DNA from: Halococcus agarilyticus
GTDB lineage: Archaea; Halobacteriota; Halobacteria; Halobacteriales; Halococcaceae
Direction of reading: 5' to 3'
Length of the DNA: 64,000 nucleotides
Assembly: GCF_000334895.1 (NCBI RefSeq)
Contig: NZ_BAFM01000009.1
Coordinates: 62,001 to 126,000 of the forward strand
Below are positions 34,266-41,527 of the stretch, piece after piece. A program made the translations under genes and the position numbers. Position 1 is the first letter of the stretch. Each line of letters starts with the position of its first letter. The notes beneath the pieces are model-generated. The model saw nothing but the letters and a program-made list of their open reading frames with translations. It ran no database searches and was not told where the DNA came from.

Positions 34266-34814
34266 CTATCCGGTGTACTGGTGATACTCCATTCCCGGCT
34301 GTTTGAGCTCGTTGTGTTTGCGTTCGAGGAAGGAGTAGACCGCGCCGTGTGGCGCGCCGTCGAGCAGCATCTCGACCGCGCTCCGCACGACCTCGACCTG
34401 CTGGGGGGCCCCGATCGCGCCGACGGTCGTCCCGTAGATCACGACCTCCGCACCGGTGAGCTCGGCCATCAGCTCGCGGGTCCGGCCGTTCTCGCCGATC
34501 AGCCGCCCCTTCTTGCGTTCGAGGTCCTTTTCGTTTCTCGTCGCGGCGTCGACGTCGACGAGTTCGAACATCATCATCTCGTCGTCGAGCAGCACGAGCG
34601 CGTCCTCGGGCGCGAACCCCCGCCCGATCGCCTCGACGATCTCGGGGCCTTTCAGCCCCAGAACGGGATCGCCGACCGATTCGACCGCGACCGCGCCGGT
34701 TTCGGAATCGATGTCGAGACGGACCTCCGCGCGCTCCTCGATCTCGCGCATCGTCGCACCGCCCTCGCCGATCAACACGCCGATGCGGTCCTGCGGAATC
34801 TTCACGTGTTGCAT
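34266..34814 (-). CDS. KH-domain RNA-processing protein (Dim2/Pno1-like)
   Basis: The 182-residue protein has two KH domains: GVLIGEGGATM near residue 12 gives the first GxxG loop, and GRLIGENGRTRELM near residue 105 the second. It ends HNELKQPGMEYHQYTG. This is the archaeal homologue of Dim2/Pno1, which binds the 3' end region of pre-16S/18S rRNA; it is commonly encoded next to RIO1 and eIF1A. Here it is ~4.4 kb from rio1. The start MQHVKIP (ATG ending 34814) matches the family; the longer frame is not needed. Confidence 0.88.
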   Translation of the reverse strand: MQHVKIPQDRIGVLIGEGGATMREIEERAEVRLDIDSETGAVAVESVGDPVLGLKGPEIVEAIGRGFAPEDALVLLDDEMMMFELVDVDAATRNEKDLERKKGRLIGENGRTRELMAELTGAEVVIYGTTVGAIGAPQQVEVVRSAVEMLLDGAPHGAVYSFLERKHNELKQPGMEYHQYTG

Positions 34815-34889
34815 GCGCGGGCTACGGAACCCCGCGATTTGAAGGCTTCGCACCAGGCACCGTTTCGGCCCCGTGGACCGCCCGGATAC

Positions 34890-35579
34890 CTATCTCTTGA
34901 CGGAAATCCAGCCGTGTCGTCGCGCAGCACGGTGTATCTGGCCGAGCTGTGGCCCTGCGCCCGTTCTGAGGCGGAGTTGTGCAATGAGCGCGGCGATGGC
35001 GACTGCAACGACCGCCGCCGGAACGTAGACCCAGGGGTCGGTCGACTCCAGTCCGGACGAGGTGGCGACGACCACGAGCGTCGGGAGGTAGAGCAGTCCG
35101 AAGATCCCGATGGACCGAAGCGCCTCGTCGCGCACGATCCGTCCGAGGCCGGCGTTCCGTCCTCGCTCGGCTCGCTTCGCCTGGAGATCCTCGCCCGGTT
35201 CGGCCAACCGATACTCCTCGTGTCCCCGGAACATCCGCACCCCGACCCAGAGGAAGAACACTCCACAGGCGATCAGGAGCCAATCGTACAGCCCCGTCGA
35301 TCCCCTAACTGCGGTGACGACCGGGACGGCGAGCCACCCGAAACCGAGAGTGATGGTGCTGATACCACCGACCTGCGACCGCGACGGCCGGCCCGGAAGC
35401 CGATCGAGACCCGCGTCGAACCCGGCGACCAGTACGCCGAGCGCGCCGACCGCAAGACACCACAGCGCACCGTAGCGAAGCGACACGGCGACGTCGCTCT
35501 CGATCACCCGGATCGCCGTCTGGATACCGACGCAGGCGATCGAGACCGTGGCGAGCCGTTCGATCGTCCGCTGACGCAT
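34890..35579 (-). CDS. Multi-pass membrane protein of unknown function
   Basis: With the ATG ending at 35579 the protein has 229 residues and about six membrane spans (e.g. SLRYGALWCLAVGALGVLVAG, LYDWLLIACGVFFLWVGVRMF, SIGIFGLLYLPTLVVVA). A charged loop, FRGHEEYRLAEPGEDLQAKRAE, sits in the middle. I recognise no family motif. A TATA-like AATTAAGT near 35607 precedes the ATG by ~28 bases, which supports this start and a leaderless mRNA. Confidence 0.6.
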   Translation of the reverse strand: MRQRTIERLATVSIACVGIQTAIRVIESDVAVSLRYGALWCLAVGALGVLVAGFDAGLDRLPGRPSRSQVGGISTITLGFGWLAVPVVTAVRGSTGLYDWLLIACGVFFLWVGVRMFRGHEEYRLAEPGEDLQAKRAERGRNAGLGRIVRDEALRSIGIFGLLYLPTLVVVATSSGLESTDPWVYVPAAVVAVAIAALIAQLRLRTGAGPQLGQIHRAARRHGWISVKR

Positions 35580-35721
35580 ATGACAGACTTTCGAACGGCT
35601 CGACTTAATTCCTCGGCCGATCGGGATTTCGACACTGCCAAACCCTACCAACCATGCGTCACCTTCACACGACGCTTCGATCGACGCGGCTGGAGTTCCT
35701 CGTCCGGCTCTCATCAGCTGC

Positions 35722-36279
35722 TTAGATGTCGCGCGCGTACGTCACCGCCGCCCGCGTCTCGCCGAAGAGGTCGTCCTCGCCCCGCTCGACGACTTCGAAC
35801 GCCTGGGACTCGTAGAACGACCGTCCGACCGCGTTCGCCGCGAGTACCCGAATCGTGACGCGAGTGGCTCCTCGCTCTCGAAGTGCGTCGAGTTCTCGCT
35901 CGAACAGCCGCGTCCCGATCCCTCGGCCCCAGCGGTCGGGATCGACGTAGAACGTCCAGACCGCGCCGCGTCCGGGCTCGTTCGCGTCGGGGATCCCGCC
36001 CCCGACGTAGCCGACGACCTGCTCGACGGCTCGTGGGTCGGTCCGCTTCCCGTCCGTCCCTTCCGAGACGTCGCCCGTCTCACACGCGACGAAGTGGGCG
36101 ACGCCACCGTCCACGATCTGTTCACGAACGCTTTCACTCGCGTACCACTCGTCCATCGCGCGCTCGACGGTGGCTACGGCGAGGAACTCGCCGTAGGCGG
36201 CCTCCCAGCCACGGCGCGCGACCCGCTGGATCCCGGCCACGTCCGCGGGTGCCGACTGGCGGACCGTGACGCCGGCCAT
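35722..36279 (-). CDS. GNAT-family N-acetyltransferase
   Basis: The 185-residue protein begins MAGVTVRQSAPADVAGIQRVARRGW and has the acetyl-CoA loop DRWGRGIGTRLFERELDAL, preceded by AVWTFYVDP and followed by NAVGRSFYESQAFEVVERGE. Substrate unknown. It is clearly paralogous to the GNAT at 38721-39227. It lies 25 bases downstream of trpS. The ATG ending at 36279 gives the usual N terminus. Confidence 0.85.
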   Translation of the reverse strand: MAGVTVRQSAPADVAGIQRVARRGWEAAYGEFLAVATVERAMDEWYASESVREQIVDGGVAHFVACETGDVSEGTDGKRTDPRAVEQVVGYVGGGIPDANEPGRGAVWTFYVDPDRWGRGIGTRLFERELDALRERGATRVTIRVLAANAVGRSFYESQAFEVVERGEDDLFGETRAAVTYARDI

Positions 36280-36304
36280 GCCCGTCCCTCGGACCGTTCG
36301 CGCT

Positions 36305-37591
36305 TCAGCCTTTCCCGGCATCGACCGTCTCGACCCCGCTACCGAGCCCGACCGCGGCGAGCGCGCGCTCGCGTTCCGCGTCGGTCAGTCGGTAGGGCGC
36401 GAGCGCGTCGTCGAGTTCGGCGTCGCTCGGTCGTCTGGCCTGATGCGAGTCGAGAAACGCCGTGATCCGGTCGGCAGCGTGAGCTTTGAGCTCGCCGCTC
36501 AGCAGCTCGCCGGCCCGGTATTCGCGCGCGACCCGCTCGATCTCGGTGTCGTCGGGCTCGAAGAACGCTTCGAGGAGCTGGAACGCCACGTCCACTTCGG
36601 GGTCGCCGCCGTGCTCGCGGTGGGCCTTTCTGTCGGTTCGCCCGCCGGAGTACGCCCGTCCGAGTTTTTCCTGGACTGTCCCGCGGTCGTCGGTGAGGCG
36701 GATCGTCGGTGCGGCATCGGATGAGCTCATCTTTCCCGGTCCCTCCAACCCGGGCAGGAACTTCGAGAGCAGCGCGCCGGGCTTCTCGACCGGGAACCGC
36801 TCCTTCGCGGCGACGTCGCGCGCGAGCCGGACGTGGGGATCCTGATCGACCGCGATCGGTACGGTGGTGGCGTGCGGACCGTCGACGAACTGCGGCAGCA
36901 GGAGGTGGGTCGCCTGGACCGCTGGATAGAATCCCATCCCGACGTTCGCGGGCTCGCCGTACACCGCATCGCGGGCGGCGGGCGTGATCCGCTCGGCGAG
37001 CGCGGTCGCGAGCGGATAGATCACGTCGGCGTCGGCGGTGTCGATCACGAACCGGGTGCGGTCGGGATCGAACCCCACCGCCACGAGATCGCGGAGGTTC
37101 TCGCGGGTGTGGTCGCGGGTTTCCGCGAGGCTCTGGTCCCGGCTGAGGTACTTCTCGTCGTCAGAGAGCGGGACGTAGACGATCGCGCCGGTTTCGGCCT
37201 GGAGCCACTTCGCGAAGTAGAAGGTGACTGCGTGACCGACGTGCATCGGTCCCGAGGGGCCGACGCCGGTGACGATCGAGACTCGCTCGTCGCCATCGAT
37301 TGCGTCGAGAAGGCAGTCGACGTCCCGACCGGCGTAGTAGCTCCCGCGTCGAAGCAGCGGGTGTGGCGGCTGCGGGAACCGTTCCAGTCGATCGTCGGTC
37401 AGCGCGTCAGCGCCGAACCGATCGAGGAGCTTTCCGTAGTCGACCTCGCCGGCGACTGCGTCCGACCTCACGGTGTTTTCGGGATCGCCGGTGTTGCCTT
37501 CGCTGGTACCGCCTTCGTTGGTGTCGGTCTCATCGGTGTCGTCGATTCGTCGTGCTGTTCGATCAGTCGCGTTCGCGTCGGTGTCGTCCAT
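36305..37591 (-). CDS. trpS: Tryptophanyl-tRNA synthetase
   Basis: The 428-residue class I synthetase charges tRNA-Trp. The HIGH-type motif is GPSGPMHVGH and the KMSKS motif is GKMSSSD; DPHVRLARDVA and the archaeal/eukaryotic-type core are present. The first ~45 residues are an acidic Asp/Thr/Glu-rich extension, as in other haloarchaeal TrpRS. The ATG ends at 37591. Upstream there is a leader of about 157 nt with a promoter near 37771-37790, a small ORF with two Trp codons and a perfect hairpin, so expression is probably set by Trp-tRNA supply (see leader entries). No Shine-Dalgarno is seen before the ATG. Confidence 0.93.
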   Translation of the reverse strand: MDDTDANATDRTARRIDDTDETDTNEGGTSEGNTGDPENTVRSDAVAGEVDYGKLLDRFGADALTDDRLERFPQPPHPLLRRGSYYAGRDVDCLLDAIDGDERVSIVTGVGPSGPMHVGHAVTFYFAKWLQAETGAIVYVPLSDDEKYLSRDQSLAETRDHTRENLRDLVAVGFDPDRTRFVIDTADADVIYPLATALAERITPAARDAVYGEPANVGMGFYPAVQATHLLLPQFVDGPHATTVPIAVDQDPHVRLARDVAAKERFPVEKPGALLSKFLPGLEGPGKMSSSDAAPTIRLTDDRGTVQEKLGRAYSGGRTDRKAHREHGGDPEVDVAFQLLEAFFEPDDTEIERVAREYRAGELLSGELKAHAADRITAFLDSHQARRPSDAELDDALAPYRLTDAERERALAAVGLGSGVETVDAGKG

Positions 37592-37673
37592 CGTGTGCTG
37601 GTGCTCTGGGTGGTCAGTAGCGGTGCGGCAGAAAGCGGCGAGCGGAGGGAGCACCAGACCACAGCCGGCGGGG

Positions 37674-37748
37674 TTAGGCCGCCGCGGGCGAGCGGGCTGG
37701 ACTGTCCGCTGGCGAGGGGGCACGCCAGCGCCAGCGGACAGCGATCAT
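37674..37748 (-). CDS. Candidate trpS leader peptide with two Trp codons
   Basis: A 24-codon ORF begins at the ATG ending at 37748 and stops at TAA 37676-37674. It reads MIAVRWRWRAPSP and then a Pro/Ala/Ser-rich end. Trp occurs at codons 6 and 8, in the 5' arm of the hairpin at 37702-37741. A BRE/TATA-like CCGAAAGGGACTTTTGGG lies on the minus strand near 37771-37788, predicting a transcription start at about 37749, so the ORF would be leaderless. trpS starts 82 bases after its stop. This is the layout of a ribosome-stalling leader; no function is proven. Confidence 0.5.
   Translation of the reverse strand: MIAVRWRWRAPSPADSPARSPAAA
37702..37741 (-). promoter_or_regulatory. Perfect 13-bp hairpin overlapping the Trp codons of the trpS leader
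   Basis: On the minus strand CTGTCCGCTGGCG (37741-37729) pairs perfectly with CGCCAGCGGACAG (37714-37702) around a 14-base loop. The octamer CGCTGGCG occurs twice in a row on the 5' side, and each copy contains one Trp codon, so the 3' arm could pair with either. A second smaller stem, CGGCGG ... CCGCCG, encloses the leader stop codon (37665-37685). No U-run follows, so a transcription terminator is not evident. Confidence 0.6.
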
Positions 37749-37770
37749 CGTATGTACCAACGCAGTCAGT

Positions 37771-37790
37771 CCCAAAAGTCCCTTTCGGTC
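37771..37790 (-). promoter_or_regulatory. Predicted trpS leader promoter
   Basis: Read on the minus strand, a BRE-like CCGAAAGG is followed by GACTTTTGGG. Twenty-five bases downstream the transcript would begin at about 37749, at the leader ATG. The box overlaps the last codons of the upstream winged-helix gene. Confidence 0.45.
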
Positions 37791-38658
37791 ACTCGACGGC
37801 GAGCACCGAGAGCGCGTCGTCGACGGTGAGCGTCAGTCGGTCGTCGCCGGCGGTGTAGACGACGCCCACCTGGAGCGGGTCTGCCGAACGGATGCGGGTG
37901 GAGTCCCCGTCGATCGCGACGAACCGCCAGAGCGAGGCCTCGCGCACGTCGACGTCGTGATCGTGGTAGAAGGCGACGACGTCGGGATGATCGAGAAGCG
38001 CGGTTCCGAGGTCGGAGCTGATGAGATCACCGCACCGTTCGCACTCGTACTCGGCCAACGGAACCTCCGGCCAGTCGTCTGCGTCGTCGGGCGGCATCTC
38101 GATCGTGACGTGCGGGTCGATCCGACCCTCACAGGTCATACAGAACCCGCCGTTGGCCCGCTGGACGGCAGTTCGCGCGTATCGCTCGGTCACATCCGGC
38201 AACGACTCGCGGTCGTAGCCAGCGAACACCCCTGGCGGGATACCGATATTCACCGAAGTGGTGTCGCAGTCCACACAGGATATCGACACCCGTTCGTTCT
38301 CGTAGTGGAGCGTCATCGTGTCGCCGCAGAACGGACACGCCTGCTCCATCGCCATCGACTCGACCGAGCCGGTCTGGGTGTACGCCCCCGAGAGGAGCGC
38401 GCCGACGACACGGGAGCCGGCGAGACGCAGGCGGTACCCGCCCTCCTCTTTCGTCACGAACCGATCGCGGAGCTTCGAGAGGTGGTAGTTGAACCGCCCG
38501 GAGTCCGCGACCCCGACCGCCGTCCGGAGCTCCGAGAAGGTTGCAGTGTGATCGTCGGCCGTCCAGAGTGCCTCGAGCACCGCGACCCGGACCGGGTCGG
38601 CGAGGGCCGCGAACGCCTCCGCCGGCGGTACCTCCTCCTCGACGGGGGACTCGCCCAT
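37789..38658 (-). CDS. ArsR-like winged-helix regulator with zinc ribbons
   Basis: The 289-residue protein starts with an ArsR-type winged helix (EAFAALADPVRVAVLEALW ... GVADSGRFNYHLSKLRDRFV). Two cysteine sets follow: Cys108/111/128/131 (CPFC, CVDC) and Cys173/176/206/209 (CMTC, CERC), each fit for one zinc. The rest is a beta-rich sensor-like region. It belongs to a haloarchaeal group of large HTH proteins; the signal and target are unknown. It lies just upstream of trpS and its end overlaps the trpS leader promoter. Confidence 0.82.
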   Translation of the reverse strand: MGESPVEEEVPPAEAFAALADPVRVAVLEALWTADDHTATFSELRTAVGVADSGRFNYHLSKLRDRFVTKEEGGYRLRLAGSRVVGALLSGAYTQTGSVESMAMEQACPFCGDTMTLHYENERVSISCVDCDTTSVNIGIPPGVFAGYDRESLPDVTERYARTAVQRANGGFCMTCEGRIDPHVTIEMPPDDADDWPEVPLAEYECERCGDLISSDLGTALLDHPDVVAFYHDHDVDVREASLWRFVAIDGDSTRIRSADPLQVGVVYTAGDDRLTLTVDDALSVLAVE

Positions 38659-38720
38659 GCTTCCGGATGAGCAGTGGCGTGATAAGACGCTGTCGTCCGC
38701 CTCTCGTTAGGGATCCTCGC

Positions 38721-39227
38721 TCAAAGATCCTGGTGGTAGACGTACTCGGGCAGCGTCCGATCGCCGACCGTCCGCTCGCGCTCGTCGGTCCGTTCGAACC
38801 CGCGCGATTCGTAAAACGAGACGCCGACCGTGTTGTCCGCGAGGACCTCGATCCGTAGCTGCTCGACGTCACGCTTCGCCAGACGATCGACGATCTCGTC
38901 GAGGAGCGCCGTGCCGATCCCGTGGCCCCACCGGTCGGGATCGACGTAGATGGCGTACAGCTGGGCCTCCCGATCGTCGTCCTCGGCGTCGATCGGTGCG
39001 GCGCTCGCGTAGCCCGCGATCCCCTCGTCCTCGGCCACGAGGTAGACGCTCCCCTCTGCCGTGATCGAGGCTTCGAGCTCCTCGGCCGCGTACCAGTCGT
39101 CGAGGATCGCGTCGATCGCCGCCTCGGCGAGAAAGTCCCCATACGTTGCCCGCCACGCACGACGCGCGATCCGCTGGATCCCGTCCACGTCAGCCACCGT
39201 GGCGGCTCGAACCGATACGTCGCTCAT
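38721..39227 (-). CDS. GNAT-family N-acetyltransferase, paralogue of the gene at 35722
   Basis: The 168-residue protein has the GNAT layout: SVRAATVADVDGIQRIARRAWRATYGDF, the strand AQLYAIYVDPDRW, the acetyl-CoA loop GHGIGTALLDEIVDRL, and NTVGVSFYESRGFERTDERE. It aligns along its whole length with the GNAT at 35722-36279. Its substrate is unknown. It starts 25 bases after the rio1 stop, on the same strand. Confidence 0.85.
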   Translation of the reverse strand: MSDVSVRAATVADVDGIQRIARRAWRATYGDFLAEAAIDAILDDWYAAEELEASITAEGSVYLVAEDEGIAGYASAAPIDAEDDDREAQLYAIYVDPDRWGHGIGTALLDEIVDRLAKRDVEQLRIEVLADNTVGVSFYESRGFERTDERERTVGDRTLPEYVYHQDL

Positions 39228-39252
39228 GCCGTGCGAACGACTCCCGGGGTAA

Positions 39253-40119
39253 TCAGTCTTCGCGCGGGGCGGCCTCGCTCGTGACGTGGGCGAGGAGCTC
39301 CTCGCCGTCGGTGTCGAGCCCCTGGCGCGCGAAGAAGTTCGCCACGTTCCGGCAGTCGCGTTCGAGGAACTCGCGGCTATTGGGGTGGTGGATCGTGACC
39401 GCCTGGCCGAGGTCGATGATCCATAACTGGGAGTCGTGGACCACGATGTTGTACTCCGAGAGGTCGCCGTGGACCAGCCCGGCGTCGTACAGCCGGCGGG
39501 TGTACTCCCGGACGACCTCGTAAGTAGTTCGAGGGTTCTCGACGTGGACCTCGCCGAGGCGTTTCGCGCGCTCGCCCTCGTGACCCACGAACTCCATCAC
39601 GAGCACGTTGCGTTCGACCGCGATCGGCTCCGGCACGTTGACCCCCGCCGCGGCCGCCCGCCGGAGGTTCGCGAACTCCTTTTTCGTCCACGCGAGCACC
39701 ACCTTCTTCTTCTTCGAGCCGATGTTCCGGAAGCGCGGATCGCCCTCCAGATACTGCCGCATCTGCCGGAAGTCGCTCGCGTTGATCCGGTAGATCTTGA
39801 CCGCGACGTCGGCCCCGTCCGCGTCCGCGAGGAAGACGTGGGCCTCCTTGCCCGTCGAGATCGGTCCGCCGAACGCGTCGATGTGGCCGTCTTGAACTAA
39901 CTTATAGAGCGCGCCGAGGGTCGCCTCGTCGAAGACGCCGCCCTCGACCTTGAACTGGTCGGCGTCCTTGATGCGCTCGCGGAACGCCGAGAACTCGCGG
40001 TCCTGCTTGCGGGCGACTCGATCCGCTTCGGTGTCTGAAACGTCGAGTTCCTCCCACTCGTCGCCCGGCTCCTCGGTGGCCTCGGTGTCGACGAGACCGT
40101 ACTCCTCTTCGTCGTTCAT
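39253..40119 (-). CDS. rio1: RIO1-type serine/threonine protein kinase
   Basis: The 288-residue kinase has the RIO P-loop-like STGKEAHVFLADADG, the Lys in VAVKIYRINASDFRQMRQYL, the catalytic loop HGDLSEYNIVV and the metal-binding IIDLGQAV in place of DFG. RIO1 acts in late maturation of the small ribosomal subunit. The N-terminal ~80 residues are acidic and specific. The start is the ATG ending at 40119; a slightly longer frame exists. It is the third gene of eif1A-nucleotidyltransferase-rio1. Confidence 0.93.
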   Translation of the reverse strand: MNDEEEYGLVDTEATEEPGDEWEELDVSDTEADRVARKQDREFSAFRERIKDADQFKVEGGVFDEATLGALYKLVQDGHIDAFGGPISTGKEAHVFLADADGADVAVKIYRINASDFRQMRQYLEGDPRFRNIGSKKKKVVLAWTKKEFANLRRAAAAGVNVPEPIAVERNVLVMEFVGHEGERAKRLGEVHVENPRTTYEVVREYTRRLYDAGLVHGDLSEYNIVVHDSQLWIIDLGQAVTIHHPNSREFLERDCRNVANFFARQGLDTDGEELLAHVTSEAAPRED

Positions 40120-40135
40120 TCGTCGTCCCCACTGT

Positions 40136-40624
40136 TCATGTCTCGCCACCGCAGTGTGCGTCGACGAGTTCGGCGCGCTGGTCGCGCCCCAGCTCGCGGT
40201 ACCCCTCGCGCTCCCGTTCCAGCGCCATCACCGGTACGTCGTGGCCGTCGACCCCGACGAACTCCCGGTTGGTGGCGATGTCGGCTGTCGATACCCACTC
40301 GCCGTCGACTAGGTGTTCGACATCGCCCATGATCTCGACGCGGACGCCACCGATGTCGAGCATCCCGAAGTCGGAGGCGATGCGGTGTTCGACCGATCTC
40401 GATCGCGCCACTCCGCTCTCCACGTACTCTTCGAGGCGTCGCTCGATTACCTCGGCTCCGGGCCCGTCAGTCATGACGTCGATGTCGCCAGGCTCGACCG
40501 GAATCCCACGAAGCGCGAGGTTCGTGCTCGCCGTGACGGCCCACGTGACCTCGGTGTCGTCGAGCCGGTCACACAGCGTCTCGAGTGCAGCGAGAAAGTC
40601 CGGAGGAAGGGTCTGGGTGGCCAC
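40136..40624 (-). CDS. Nucleotidyltransferase-fold protein encoded between eif1A and rio1
   Basis: The 162-residue protein has the minimal nucleotidyltransferase signature: VTWAVTASTNLALRGIPV followed by GDIDVMTD, with the two Asp that bind metal, and later GVRVEIMGD supplying the third acidic residue. A short helical C terminus follows. Its substrate is unknown; small proteins of this fold act as AMP-transferases or antitoxins. It lies one base after the eif1A stop and 16 bases before rio1, a haloarchaeal operon order, suggesting a ribosome- or tRNA-related role. Confidence 0.75.
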   Translation of the reverse strand: MATQTLPPDFLAALETLCDRLDDTEVTWAVTASTNLALRGIPVEPGDIDVMTDGPGAEVIERRLEEYVESGVARSRSVEHRIASDFGMLDIGGVRVEIMGDVEHLVDGEWVSTADIATNREFVGVDGHDVPVMALEREREGYRELGRDQRAELVDAHCGGET

Positions 40625-40625
40625 A

Positions 40626-40913
40626 CTATCCCTGAATGTGGCCCTCCTCGCGGAGCTGGTCGGCGGCCCCCTTGTCGTAGCGCCACTCGATGTCGCCCTT
40701 CTCGTCCTGCCAGTCCCACGGCGAGACGAGCACGACGTCGTCCTCGCGGATCCAGACCCGCTTTTGCATCCGGCCCGGGATCCGCGCCGTCCGCTCCGTC
40801 CCGTCCATACACCGGACCTTGACCCGGTTCGCGCCCAGCATCTCGGTCACGACGGCGAACACCTCGTCGTCGTCCGGCATCCGGAGGTTCCCCTGTCCCT
40901 GGTTGCCGCTCAT
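40626..40913 (-). CDS. eif1A: Translation initiation factor aIF1A
   Basis: The 95-residue protein is a single S1/OB-fold: [37 protein letters not shown] and the conserved [19 protein letters not shown]. aIF1A binds the A site of the small subunit during start-site selection. First gene of the eif1A-nucleotidyltransferase-rio1 operon. A TATA-like GTTAAAC near 40938 lies ~25 bases before the ATG, so the mRNA is leaderless. Confidence 0.95.
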   Translation of the reverse strand: MSGNQGQGNLRMPDDDEVFAVVTEMLGANRVKVRCMDGTERTARIPGRMQKRVWIREDDVVLVSPWDWQDEKGDIEWRYDKGAADQLREEGHIQG

Positions 40914-41062
40914 GGGAGGTGTTCGACAGCGAGTGGTTTAACTCTTTCAAGGCCCCGCTGCGGGTTCCGAGCCGTGTCGAGAGGGGTTGCAACGCGGTGT
41001 CGGCCCTGTCCGGCAGAACGGGATTTCCTCGCGCTTAAACCGTCGAGGGACCGACCCCGGCC

Positions 41063-41251
41063 ATGCTGAACCGACTCGGTCTCGCCGGTGTCGTCGGCGT
41101 GCTCTGCTGTCTCGCCGGTCTCGGGATCGTCGCCTACGCCGCCCCGATCGTCGCGGGCGGGATCGCACTCGTGCTCGTCGGACTCGTCCTCGTGGCGCGC
41201 GGCCTGCTCTCGGGGATGCTCGCCGCGTTCGGGATGGATGGGATGCTCTAA
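41063..41251 (+). CDS. Small two-span membrane protein
   Basis: The 62-residue protein has two hydrophobic spans, LAGVVGVLCCLAGLGIVAYAA and IVAGGIALVLVGLVLVARGLL, with few charges. Proteins of this kind are conserved but uncharacterised in haloarchaea. It is tail-to-tail with the next small gene, overlapping by four bases. Confidence 0.6.
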   Translation: MLNRLGLAGVVGVLCCLAGLGIVAYAAPIVAGGIALVLVGLVLVARGLLSGMLAAFGMDGML

Positions 41252-41475
41252 CCGCGAACGAGCAGGAAGACGACGATGCCGGAGACCACACCGACCGGGA
41301 GGCTGAAAACCGAAAACAGCGCCACGACGAGGCCGAGTCCGACGCCCCTGATCCGGGGGCGATCGATTCCGTGTCGCCGCAACTCGCGTGCGGCGACGAA
41401 CCCGATCACGACACCGGTCACGACCGGCACGAAGGAGCTCTCCAGCGGACCGGGCGGGAGCGACGGTGTGGACAC
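41248..41475 (-). CDS. Small membrane protein
   Basis: The 75-residue protein has two membrane spans (SFVPVVTGVVIGFVAA and GVGLGLVVALFSVFSLPVGVV), separated by a basic loop (RELRRHGIDRPRIRG). No function is recognised. It is 52 bases downstream of the DUF460 gene on the same strand. Confidence 0.6.
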   Translation of the reverse strand: MSTPSLPPGPLESSFVPVVTGVVIGFVAARELRRHGIDRPRIRGVGLGLVVALFSVFSLPVGVVSGIVVFLLVRG

Positions 41476-41527
41476 GACGGCCCGATCGTGAGCCTGCCGG
41501 AGTCGTCAATCTTTTCGGATCGGGTCG

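Noticed and set aside
37702-37741. Classical Rho-independent terminator in the trpS leader
   Set aside because: The stem is strong but no U-run follows on the minus strand.
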